Positions 1 through 9,947 of a stretch of 64,000 nt of DNA are shown piece after piece; the stretch's first letter is position 1; each line of letters starts with the position of its first letter. Where the stretch lies: contig JAGTJM010000062.1 of the NCBI GenBank assembly GCA_020747015.1, forward strand, positions 62,001-126,000. The letters are read 5' to 3'. Position numbers and translations under genes: made by a program. Origin of the DNA: Pyrenochaeta sp. MPI-SDFR-AT-0127 (lineage: Eukaryota; Ascomycota; Dothideomycetes; Pleosporales; Cucurbitariaceae). Under the pieces are notes generated by a model. The model saw only the letters and a list, made by a program, of their open reading frames with translations, searched no databases and was not told where the DNA came from.

Positions 1-632
1 CATCTTCCATGACCCAAAAGTGTACATACAGGATTTGGCGCCTCCACAACTGCTGTTGGCAATACACCGTTCTTCCTGTCCACTCTGTACTTGCCTGCCC
101 TTTCCTCAATCTCCTCCAAGCTCTCTGTGACCTTTGGCCTCTTGTTTGGCGGCGCTTGCCCGTTCGCATATAACCCCCGAATAGGATTACCTGTTATCCG
201 CGCACGCTCCTGTTCTTCTGCAAAATGTGCTTGTGTGACTTGCTGATTGTGCTGATCTATTATTTCGGCGGGCACACCTTCCATACCGAAGATTTCAATC
301 TCCAGGCCTTGCCGGCCGGGGTTGGCGTTTTCGACATGCGTTAGATTTTCTTTATGAACTTGGTTCATGTGCACGGAGAGACCTGAGGGCGCACTGTAAG
401 CATATATCTCGGCAATGGTGCTCGATGTTGGGGGCTAGGGGCTGGGGTCTGGACGGGCGTATGTACCTCCAGCGGTGTTTAATCGTCGCCCGCAGCGGTC
501 GCATTTGAAATGTTTGGCTTTTTGGTGAGAGATGAGAATCTTCAGGTCGTCAAAGTCGCGCTCGCAGTAGTAGCACCACGGCCGCTCGAGCTTCTGGTTC
601 AGGTCTGGGTATCTCTTGCGCTTCTTCGTCAT
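1..632 (-). CDS. BuGZ/ZNF207-like C2H2 zinc-finger protein (3' end outside window)
   Basis: Start ATG is at 632. Exon 1 (632-467) encodes a basic N-terminus and the first C2H2 finger (CYYC...H...H, then CDRC). An intron at 466-383 (GTACAT donor, CAG acceptor) joins in frame to the rest of the second finger (LSVHMNQVHKE), then an acidic segment ending GLEIEIFGMEGVP. That finger pair followed by an IEIFGMEG-type segment is the signature of the BuGZ/ZNF207 family, a nuclear protein that in animals binds Bub3 and microtubules. Without splicing the frame ends at a TAG inside the intron. Coding sequence continues past base 1, so the C-terminus is not visible. Family assignment is strong; the role in fungi is inference. 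Confidence 0.82.
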
Positions 633-1169
633 CGTGGCGGTCGAAAAGGGAGGTCCTGAGAAAATCCGTATCCAGCGACAGCGTCTATAGGGGCTCTACG
701 AGGGTCGTTAATTGGTGTTGGTCTCAATGGCGATGCAACATGTCGAGGTAGGTGAAGCTCGTGATTTCCAAAGCGGGAGAGGTCGCCTTAGCGTGGTTTT
801 GTCTTGGCGGCCATCTGAACTTTTCGCCGCGTCCACTTCCACTTCGACTCTTTCCATCACAAGACAATGTCAAATCGTGATACTTTTTGTGTGAAAGAGA
901 ACACCGCAGAATCTTAATTAGATTCTTGTGCTATTGTGTACACATGAAGCAACCCGCACACCAGCCACTTGGTCTACGACACCTCGACAAGTCCCTTCTG
1001 GGAGCATCCCACGTCTTCGCGTCTTGCGTTGATTTGGTGTATGCGGCTGTACTCCAGTTCGTGCTTTTTTCGTTGCAAGAACAAATCAAAGGTCCTTCAT
1101 AGTTCACACTTCCTCGCTCTTCGGAGACTTCTTCCACGAAGAGTGTGACTCCTTGGCCACCTACATATA
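633..1169. other. Intergenic, no gene seen
   Basis: Lies between the zinc-finger start and the 3' end of the ubiquitin hydrolase. Short open frames on both strands overlap one another, lack family resemblance and mostly lack a good ATG context. It should hold the promoter of the zinc-finger gene. Confidence 0.6.
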
Positions 1170-1951
1170 TCACTCTTCGACTAGAGCCATGAGACTGAAG
1201 TTCAAGTTACCGACCTCAGTCAGCATCATGCTGCGGATAGTATCTAGACATTTGCTAGATAGGACGTCTTCGTCTGCTGCCAATGGCCCAAGGTCGATGG
1301 GTCGCTTGCGATCACCGTCCAGTTGGTAGACATGGCTGTCTTTGTCTGACCGGACAAAGCATATGTAATGGTAGTCAACCTCGTCTTCCGCATTTTCAGG
1401 CGCTTCTGTGGCGCCCTTTTTCGCAACTTCAGTGTACGCTCGTTCAAGTTCAGCGCTATCTTCTATTGCCAGCGCAGCAGCATCTGGCCTGAGTGGTAGA
1501 CAGGTCTGGAGGAGCCGCAAAATGAGTGACCCTCTTTCTGCCTTGTATTAATGCTAGGGGGTAGAAGAACACCATGGATCGACGTACCCATCTGGCTCCT
1601 CGCTCCTCCATTACAAACAGCATGCAGAACCGCATACAGCCCGCAAGCATTGTTAATGGTTTGTTTAAAGAATACAACGTCCGCATCTGCGGCACTGCTT
1701 TGCCATTGCACAAGCTTAGCTTCTTCGTCCTTGGTCCTCTTCTCGTAATCCGCTGTCGTTGGAAATACCAGTATGAGTGCATAAGCTGGGCGTGGAAGAA
1801 ATGCCAGTAGTTCTGGGTCATCTAATGAAAGTACATCCTGGAAACAGAGAGAATTTTTCAATCCCAGTTTGTGGATGAGCTCAGTGAAGACATCCGGATT
1901 CGACTCGAGAGGGATGAAGTGCTTTCGGTATGTCTGCACAGCCGAAGACAT
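1170..1951 (-). CDS. Ubiquitin carboxyl-terminal hydrolase, UCH (peptidase C12) family
   Basis: A 243-residue protein from two exons: 1951-1588 and 1537-1170, with a 50-bp intron (1587-1538, GTACGT...GGCAG). The N-terminus YRKHFIPLESNPDVFTELIH is the classic UCH opening. Catalytic residues are all present: oxyanion Gln97 and nucleophile Cys103 (QTINNACGLYA, Q-x5-C spacing), His178 (VDYHYICFV) and Asp195 (VYQLDGD). Length equals that of yeast YUH1 and human UCH-L3, so it should hydrolyse small C-terminal adducts and precursors of ubiquitin or NEDD8 in the cytosol. I chose the ATG at 1951; the frame is open a little further upstream only through a TTG. No domain is missing. Confidence 0.93.
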
Positions 1952-2836
1952 GTTTGAGGTCAATCTTCACTGAGATTGCGGGAGAACCCGTTGTGTGGTG
2001 GAGTAAGCATCTCCAGCCTCACTGTGCTAACCAACTTCGGAACTTCACTACTCTAGTCATGCATGCAAGTAGGACCAATAGACCAGCCGTTTTCAAGTTC
2101 ATAATATCTATGTTTTAGGACTTTCTAGGCATTTAGAGTGCGCTCGCAGAGTATTTACAAGACTGCGTGATACGTAGCGTAGTCTCGTATCAGCATATCC
2201 CTTCTGGTTTGCCCACTTCATCACTACTGGACAGCAGGCATGCCCTGGTGCTAACCTCATCTCCAGATCTACTATTATGCAAAGAATCTGAAGAATTGAC
2301 CAGGTTCGTCTTAACAAACATCTTATAGTAGGAGCACTAGATGACGTTATTTCCGGATATCGCTCCGAGAATGACGTACGCAGCATCACTCGACGACAAC
2401 ACCCTTGATAATCGGACCATTCGGCCACTTTTCATGTTGATCCAATAAAATCTCCGATAGTAGGACTCCACATACGGAAGATACATGGTTCTAAATAAGG
2501 CTCCCTAAGTTCTACAACTACGTTTGATAGGTGCCGGTGTGGCTACGCCGGAATATCGACAATGGCTGACGGCAAACTGCGGATGATCGGTCGTATTCGG
2601 CGCTCCACGATGTTACCATTTCTGTTACAGTAGCTTTCTTTATACGATGGGGAACACGTGTGAGCGTGGATCATTTTGAGCATAACAAGATATAATGACA
2701 TGGTTCCACGGTTGACTCTCCTCGATTCAGTCCATCACAACCACAAGTCTCACCATCATCAGAAAACGCAGCTGCACAAACTACACTGCAAGGCATTATA
2801 ATACCATTCAATTCATCGATAACCTCAACCAGCACA
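1952..2836. other. Divergent intergenic region
   Basis: Separates the minus-strand ubiquitin hydrolase from the plus-strand NIS1-like gene, so it should contain both promoters. An AT-rich TATAAT-like stretch near 2797 lies about 40 bp before the NIS1-like ATG. Short frames inside have no family resemblance. Confidence 0.55.
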
Positions 2837-3322
2837 ATGCGTGTCTCAACCATCACGGCTGCTTTGACCACCGCCTCTCTGGCATCCGCACGCATTATCG
2901 GCATAGCAGCGCCGTCGACGCTCGCACCAAACACTACCTTCACCCTCACACTCCTCACTGAAAACTATATCCAAACTGTCGCCGACATCTCCGTGGCTTG
3001 GGGTTTCCAACTGCCCACCACTGCCAACCCCACTGGATACCCTTACACCCTAGGCTCCTTTGCCGACTCGGCGTACCTCGGTCCCAATAAGTCCAACACC
3101 CTTGAGAATGTCACAATCTCAGCAACCGTTCCGGCCGGCCTGGCGAGTTCAAGTTGGGCTGGCAAGGATGTTGTGTTGAGCGCAGGCGTGCACAGTCTGT
3201 ACGGGGCAAGTGGCGGGCCTGTAGTCACCGGGTTCAATGTCACGATTAAGATTGGGGAGGAGACTGGGAGTGAGGGGGTGAGGAGCCAGGGACAGGGATG
3301 GGTCGAGAATGGAAGCTGCTAA
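2837..3322 (+). CDS. Small secreted protein of the NIS1 effector family
   Basis: Single exon, 161 residues. A clear signal peptide (residues 1-18, cut after SLASA) precedes a mature domain rich in Thr, Ser and Asn. Conserved blocks of the NIS1 family are visible: IGIAAPSTL at the mature N-terminus, TENYIQTVAD, YLGPNKSNTL, a VPAG turn, a SLYGASG motif and FNVTIKIG near the end. Several N-glycosylation sequons occur (NTT, NVT). Length is close to the about 160 residues usual for the family. Characterised family members are secreted by plant-associated fungi and interfere with plant immune kinases BAK1/BIK1; that this copy does so is inference. The C-terminal tail (SEGVRSQGQG...NGSC) is low-complexity and probably lineage-specific. 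Confidence 0.85.
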   Translation: MRVSTITAALTTASLASARIIGIAAPSTLAPNTTFTLTLLTENYIQTVADISVAWGFQLPTTANPTGYPYTLGSFADSAYLGPNKSNTLENVTISATVPAGLASSSWAGKDVVLSAGVHSLYGASGGPVVTGFNVTIKIGEETGSEGVRSQGQGWVENGSC

Positions 3323-3517
3323 GATGATGATGTTAATCGAGGGGTCCTAAGATTGTGCCACCGATATGTGCAAAATTGTACCATAGTAATGAGAGTCAAT
3401 GTGCTCCAAAACATAAGGCTGTAAATATACCATAGTTCCAGGATACCATTTCACATCAGCTATCCCATTTGAAACTTTCGCCTAATGAGTTCAAGCCCTT
3501 TACTTGATATGGATTTG

Positions 3518-4563
3518 TCAGGCTTTCAAGGGCGTGACTTTGATACCGTCCAAGGCACCACCTACAGTCTCCCACCCGCCACCCTTTGCTGTCCCTGCAC
3601 CAGTTCCCGTGAAGAAAGCCGCTGCAGTGCTGTCACCGCGCAACAAATACTTGACCCAAGCAACAGCCGCCACACCAAATTTGCCGCCATTAGTCTTGTC
3701 GTAGTCGCCCATATGGCCAAGGGCCAAGTTGCCCTTCCAGCGGGGCGTCGTAGTGGGGAGAAGTGAGTAGTCTCGTTCGCCCTTTTTCTATGAGCATGTG
3801 GATATTTTGATGTGGAAGGACTCATGACTCACATTTGTGTATGCAATATCTGTGCTTCCACCCAGAAAGTAAAAGATCGGCTTCGTGACTTTTGCAGGCT
3901 TCCCCGTAACCGCCACCTCTCCAGAATTGAATATTCCAATAGTGGTCACCCTCGCGTCATCAAAGAGTTGAAAAGCTTGCATGCCTCCGCAGCTCTGCCC
4001 TGCGACTGCAACCCTCTCCTTGATTACATTCTCATACTTGCCACCCTTCACACCTGCCTCCTTACCAATCCAGTCCAAAGCTGCCTTATGTAGTGCTCCA
4101 CTAGGGCTATTTGTTTCGCCGATCCCGTTGGGATTGTCTTTTCCATTGGGGGTACCGTTGGCGATGACAAGGATACCGTGAGACGCGATTTCTGTAAGGA
4201 AGGCTTGGAATCGGAGGGCATTGTAGGAGCAGCCTGTTTGGCCCCAGATAAAAATAGGCAACTTGAGGTTAGAGGGCGGAGAAGCAGGGGCAAAAATGGT
4301 GTGATTTGTTAGGACGGGTTCAGTGTAGTAAGACTAGATAGTGTCAGGGTCGAAGCCTTCTCAATCGCTTCAAGCAATGGTTTGATGTAGGCATCATTAT
4401 ACGTACAGCCGAATATGGGCCAGAGCCAGCCTATTATAGGTCAGTGTTTAAGATGAACGATGGAATGAATTGAACGTACAGCAATGATGTTTGCTTGAGT
4501 TGGGAGAATACGAGCTCCAAACGCTGCGCCAACAAGGCCGAGCTGCATTAGAGATGCCTTCAT
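3518..4563 (-). CDS. Secreted alpha/beta hydrolase (esterase-like)
   Basis: Four exons (4563-4480, 4430-4407, 4333-3833, 3781-3518) give 290 residues. Exon 2 is only 24 bp; all joints are GT..AG and keep frame. Residues 1-17 form a signal peptide. The core LPIFIWGQTGCSY is the strand plus oxyanion segment of an alpha/beta hydrolase, and VAVAGQSCGG holds the nucleophile elbow (GxSxG, Ser150). FLGGSTDIAY and the GHMGDY segment near the end should carry the acid and His of the triad. Resembles secreted fungal esterases related to the chlorophyllase/cutinase-like fold; substrate unknown. It lies between a NIS1-like effector and a secreted peptidase. Confidence 0.8.
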
Positions 4564-5167
4564 GGTGCCTCAATGTGGTGCTTAAAGGATTCCTAGAGAT
4601 GAAATTTATGGGAAGATTTGTATGTTCGAGCATTGTGATAGACCTTGGAACTTAATAAGTGTTTCTCCACTTTCCTCTGCACCGAATTTCCTGTGGAGCA
4701 TCTTTGAAACAACGTGTAGGTTGGCGACGATCATATCGGGATATAGGAAGTACGCAATCATCATGTGAACTACGAATCACGATGCGTATTTCACTTTCCA
4801 GTAAATTGACAATTGGGGATCCAGGGGTGAAACAATGCCGGAACGATAGCCGAATAGATCGCCAAGCAAGCTGCGATGCGGTAAAGTCATGATATTAGCC
4901 TACACATTAGCAGGTTCGGGTTGTGGAGGCATGAACGCGATGTGACGTTAGTACCACTTTACTAGAAAATGTGCGTGATCTTCAGTATCATTGGAAGCAC
5001 GAAGACGACTTTGTTCACCGATCAGTAACAAGAGTACGACACATGAAATTTTGGCTGCACCGGAGGCTGTAATCACAGACAAGAATTGATGATTTGGTTG
5101 GTCATTGCCTCCTAAATTTCTGTTGCTAACAATGTACAGTGCTCCGTGAGCATGACGAGGCTGATGC
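4564..5167. other. Intergenic, promoter side of the alpha/beta hydrolase
   Basis: No coding sequence recognised. Short frames on both strands have no similarity I can name. It must carry the hydrolase promoter and the 3' end of the S28 peptidase transcript. Confidence 0.55.
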
Positions 5168-7064
5168 TTAGAGTTCAGACTGTCCCTTTTTGTCCTCAAA
5201 CTCTGCAAAAGATTAGTATTTGAGTAGACTTTAGACCTTCAGAAAGCAAGCGACTTACCATCCAACCAGTCAATGACAAAGTTCTTCAAGAACTGTTGCG
5301 CATAAACGACCTGTGGGGGCGGCGAGGTCGGCGTCGTCTCATTCTCAAAGATGCCATTCTCCTCCCAGTGATGTACGCCATGGCTGATCAGCAACCATGG
5401 CTGGTCTGTCGAAGTCTCTTTGTGGTCTGGATACCAGAGTGGAGTTGCTGGCCTCCATGGGTCTGCATTGCCTCCGATATGGGCAAGGCGTGGATAGTCG
5501 ACGCTAAAATTTCCATACTTGTTAACTTGCCAGATATCTGGTGGCTCCGTAATGTTGAACTGTGCTTCGCAGAAGAAAGTCAGATATTCAAGATCAAGAG
5601 TTCGCGAGATCAAGGGCTGAATCTCTGGCGGTGTGTTGCCAGTCTGGATGTATCCCCATTCGGTGCAGACCTGATAGGACCAGCTGGTCGCCCCATAATC
5701 TTCGATCGATGTGTACTGCTGCAAAGCTGTGGCGTTGAGCGACGTGAAGTAAGAATCCTGAGTTTTCCCTGATCGTCGCCAGCCGGGGAGAGAAGTCTGG
5801 TTAAGCCAGCCGATGGCGTTGAGAATGGCGTTCTGGGCGAGCGTGTTGGAGCTGTAGCCTGCCGCTGAGACGATGTCCTCAACTGCAGGGCGAAGATTCT
5901 CTGCCGAGGGTTCGCTACTAGTGATGTTGTTGCAATAATTGAAGAAAGATGACCCAGCTATTTCAGGATCCCAGTTTGTGCTTTGCCAGCCATAGATGCC
6001 GGTCAGCTGATTCGCGAAGTCTCGATTGTCCGTAATGTTTCCTAGACCAAACACTTCTTTGAGAGGCTGGACCTTGTCGGCATTGGTCTCGTTCAGCAAG
6101 ATCTTATCAACGACGTCAATCAACAGCTGAGTGCCCTTTATGCAATCCGGGGGCCCAAAGATTCTGATGGGCTCAAAGTACTCCCAATAATCGTAGATTG
6201 CGATGGTGACTCCGGAGGAAGAGATTGCTCCCCAGAAAGTCTCAGGGTACACGACTCGGACAAAAGCAGCTTGGGCGCCGGCATATGAGCCACCGTAAAC
6301 AATCCATGGTGTATTTGGCGCAGTCAGGTCGGCATCAATGCCGTCAAATTGCACGTTCTTTGCAAAGTAGTCAATCTCTGCTAGCGACTGTTCTGTCGTT
6401 AAGAACCGCAAATTCTCAGTTGTCAGGTCAGGTGTTGGGAAACTTTTGCCATAGTATCGGTGCTCGAGGATCACACCAAGACCGTTAGTGGCTTTGATGA
6501 CTTGATGAACGATACCCTTCTGCAGAAAGGGTAACCGCCCCTCTCCATCTGTTTCTCCTCCCAAGAGAACGAAGACTGGGCCACCGGGCTTGTAGTAAGT
6601 GGCATCGAACCAGTATCTCAAATTAAAGGACCCATTGCTGTGCGGCTCATACTTTGTTTCATTGTGGAAGAAGTCGATGGGTACTGAGAGGTTGCGCTCC
6701 GGGTACAAGAGCGTTAGATCGAAGTCGTCTGCGCGCTTGTGCAGACTGCGGTGTGACCTCGAGGATGCGACCTTCGGGTTCGTTAGCCTCCATTGCTTTA
6801 GACCAGATAGTGCTCCTCAAAGGTTTGATCATGATCTTTTTGCTATGTGCCAAGCCATGGGTGACGCTGACAGCGCAATAATACAGCTGTGGCAGAGCAA
6901 GCGTCGCGTTCGTGCGACATGAATTGGTAGCCCACAATGAGAAGAATCGAATAATAATCAACACATACCAAGCTATCCCTCTCCGCCGCATTCCTTGGTG
7001 GAGGACGTAAAGCAGCGGCCTCAAGGCCGTACAAAACAGCGGTGACAGCGATTGACAGACGCAT
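5168..7064 (-). CDS. Secreted serine carboxypeptidase, peptidase family S28
   Basis: Three exons (7064-6969, 6795-5259, 5202-5168) give 555 residues. Residues 1-18 are a signal peptide; a dibasic KR at about 52-53 (LHKR|ADDFD) could be a Kex2-type propeptide site. The S28 domain starts at VPIDFFHNETKYEPHSNG. Catalytic Ser202 sits in GGSYAG, Asp at about 477 in GGNADPW, His at about 507 in HGVHHW. Many N-glycosylation sequons fit extracellular export. The 173-bp first intron is the least certain joint. The last intron (5258-5203) has a GTAAGT donor, TACTAAT branch point and TTTTGCAG acceptor, so the true C-terminus is DWLDEFEDKKGQSEL rather than the read-through end at 5239. Probably digests proline-rich peptides outside the cell. 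Confidence 0.9.
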
Positions 7065-7832
7065 GGCGACAGCGACAACAATGCACGACTACGGTGGCTG
7101 TCGAGCACAACCGTTGAGCTACTAAATACCTACCCAGCGTCCAGGAACACCTCGTATGACGACGACGATAGCTACCGGGTCAGCATGGGTACCTCCATGG
7201 TTAGGGAAGGTCGATAAAGTAGTTCGGTGCTACAATGTCCGCCCATGCTCGAAGCAGAAGGAGACTGGAAGATCGGCGGGTGCGGGAACGTTGGCTGTGG
7301 CGGGCCTCAAGCTTTTTGGGCGCAGTGCTTGCTTGCGAGCTCAAAGAACTAGGTTGCCGATCCTATGCGGGGGAATGCTATTGGTGTTATCAAAGTTGTC
7401 ATGGATAAGGCGATGCGTGACGGTGTTGCCGTGCGTCGACACTGGGGGATGGTGACATGCGGCCCATCCGCTCTGCCAATCATGGGTATATTGCGTCAGC
7501 CAATCGGCAATATCGCAATATCATCTCGCCATTGACAGAACGATTACTCTCTCCGCTTCCAGGTTCAACAAGGACTCGCCCAGGATCTCTATTGTATATT
7601 TCTCCGAGATGTTGCTTGCGTACATTGTGTTGCTGGGGTTTTTAGCTCCTCCAGCTGCTCCATCCGGATCAACCACGTATTGATAACACTCGTTATGTTT
7701 GATGACAACAATAGTGAGAAATATTCAAAATAACCATCTAAGCATCTATAGACTAGGAATTCAGGACCTCTAAGCTGAAGAGCGAACAACACAAGAGATC
7801 AATCAACATCATTTAGCATACAACAGCATCAT
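7065..7832. other. Intergenic, no gene seen
   Basis: Between two minus-strand secreted-hydrolase genes. It contains the S28 peptidase promoter. Two short plus-strand frames (7156-7455, 7457-7645) lack homology cues and abut end to end, which suggests chance openings. Confidence 0.55.
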
Positions 7833-9082
7833 CTAAAACCCAGCCTTCTCAAGAAAGTCAGTAACGACTCCGTAGAAACCCGTCGCATTCAATCCAAGGT
7901 TGATGCCGTGCCCTACACCAGGATGGACATACGACTCCACCCTGCTCTGTGGAAAGATGGCCTGCAGCGGCTGTTGTGCATACGTACTATAGCACTCTCC
8001 AGCACAAACGGCGAAATCAAACTCGCCCGTCGTGACTAACACGGGCCCGCCAAACTCCGGTACGAGGGGTGAGGTGCGCTCGAGCGACAGGTACTCTGAA
8101 ATAGCAAAGGGCGCCACGATGGACTGTGCATATCTAGCAGCCTCGACTTCATATGCCGGAGCTTTGAAGAACGTATTGACGTGAGCGAAAATGTCAGCAA
8201 AGGTGAGATAGCCAGTATCGAGCTCGTAGATGGGATTCGATTGAAGCTGGGCGGCGATGCGCGGCGCGAAGCCTTCGAGCAACACTTTCCCGCTATAGGA
8301 AGGATTGTTTGAATAGCCGATCCCAGTGAGGATGGCCGCATCAATGCGAGAAGGATACTTTGCGAGAACACTGCCAGAGGTGAAGGACCCGAAAGAGTGG
8401 CCAACGAGGACTATTGCATCTGCCTTGCCAACTGTGCTGGTATAGGAGCCATCGCGCAAGAGCTGAGCCAGGCCTGCAATGATTTCCACTTGATTCGCAG
8501 CTTGGTTAGTATAGCCAGATACCCTTGAAAAAGTAGATCAGCAAACCCACTTCAGGTAAGAAATCCCATGATGTGATTATAGGCTTACTTTTCAGACTTC
8601 CCGGTGCCCAGGCGATCATAGAAGAAAATCGAGTATCCTTTTCCAACCACAGCCTCCACGAAACTGTATTCTTGCGGTTTGTACCCAGAGTCCCAGTATC
8701 TTCTGTCATAATGAAGTCCATGGGTGGCTAGCAGGATCGTCTTCTCACGGCCCACGGGGACCGTTGGGGAGCAAAAGGTACCCGAGATGCTATATGCAGC
8801 TGTCACATTCTCGATGCCTCCAACAGGATTGAACGCAATGTTGGTGGGCTTGCGGCTGTACTCGGTAACGAGGTCAATGGCATCGAAGTCATCTTCGAAC
8901 TTTGTGATATTGAAGACGAAGTTTTGAGACGTAACTGTGAGAGGAACGGTGTAGTCGATGCAGTGGGCTACGGATCCGCTGTGCCGATCAGTTGAAGAGC
9001 TGGGCAGGTACACTGGTGTTGCTCGGGATGTTCGAACGCGCCCAAATACAGCAAGGATTGCCACTATCAGAACTGCAGCCAT
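7833..9082 (-). CDS. Secreted alpha/beta hydrolase
   Basis: Two exons (9082-8589, 8523-7833) with a 65-bp intron (GTAAGC...TTCAAG) give 394 residues. Hydrophobic residues 2-13 form a signal peptide or anchor. ILLATHGLHYDRRYWD is the HG oxyanion segment, FFYDRLGTGKSE the strand-4 loop, and IVLVGHSFGS the nucleophile elbow with Ser208. GEFDFAVC supplies a likely acid and PGVGHGINLG the His. Cys pairs and sequons suit an extracellular enzyme. The family is common in Pleosporales, often annotated as alpha/beta hydrolase without substrate. It closes a run of four neighbouring secreted-protein genes starting at 2.8 kb. Confidence 0.86.
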
Positions 9083-9176
9083 TTTGAACGACTGGCTTTG
9101 GAAGGACTGTATGTAGAAATTCAGAAGAAAGTTTGATGGAGATGATATTCGAGGCTAGCAGCCATGGAGGTCACTC

Positions 9177-9182
9177 TATATA
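9177..9182 (-). promoter_or_regulatory. TATA-box-like element upstream of the second alpha/beta hydrolase
   Basis: TATATA about 95 bp before the ATG at 9082, at a plausible distance for a TATA box with a short leader. Position and motif only. Confidence 0.4.
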
Positions 9183-9947
9183 CTCTTTCAATGGGCTATG
9201 CTTTCACCTTCACGGGCGCAGTTTGGTCATAGCAGCCAGCAATGTCATCGGCGTAGCCAACAACGGAGATATATCTGCCCGTTATGCTAAATTCATGGCG
9301 AAGTAGCACGGAGTTCTGAGTATTTGAGTAAATACTCGTAGGTGACTTCTACCATTTCCCCATATGGGGACTGATAGGGCAGCAGGGCGACCTCGTTGGG
9401 AGAAGAGCCGTGAACAGTTGCGTCCTGCAATCAAATGCTTCCAGTCAATGATGTAATGTAAGCCATGACATTGTGGTATTCCAAATTTCAGCATCAAATA
9501 TTGTGGCGGAGTTCTTGTTTTACCTTCCTCCTGAGGCTGACATCAAGCCCACTTGATTTTGGTGTTAGGTCTTACACCTGCTTAGCTTAGCTTGTCTTGA
9601 TTCACGAACATGCGTGAGGCTGAGCTAGGTACTAAATTATTTGAAATACTAGCTAGATGCTCTAAATCACAGGTGTGTGCCTAAAACGGATGTCGCTCCA
9701 AAACACCATTACAATCTCATTGCCTAGCAAGGACAAGTCCATAATGTATTTCCTGTAATCACTTCAGCAGAGAATGTTGTGTTCACCTTCTGGCAATTGC
9801 AAGTCAAATTCTAGGCGACATCGCGAGTGTGTTGTCCAAGGATGTAAGTGGATATTAAACTGTAGTTGGCCAGACACACGGCAACATTGCCTTGTTCATG
9901 TGCTATGAGAATTTTCAAGGTGACTAAATACCCTTACTGATGCAACC
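9183..9947. other. Intergenic, AT-rich, no gene seen
   Basis: Holds upstream sequence of the alpha/beta hydrolase and the downstream flank of the 6PGDH relic. No intact frame of interest. Confidence 0.5.

Noticed and set aside
1456..1821. Overlapping minus-strand frame through the ubiquitin hydrolase.
   Set aside because: Out of phase with the conserved UCH motifs and explained by the real two-exon gene.
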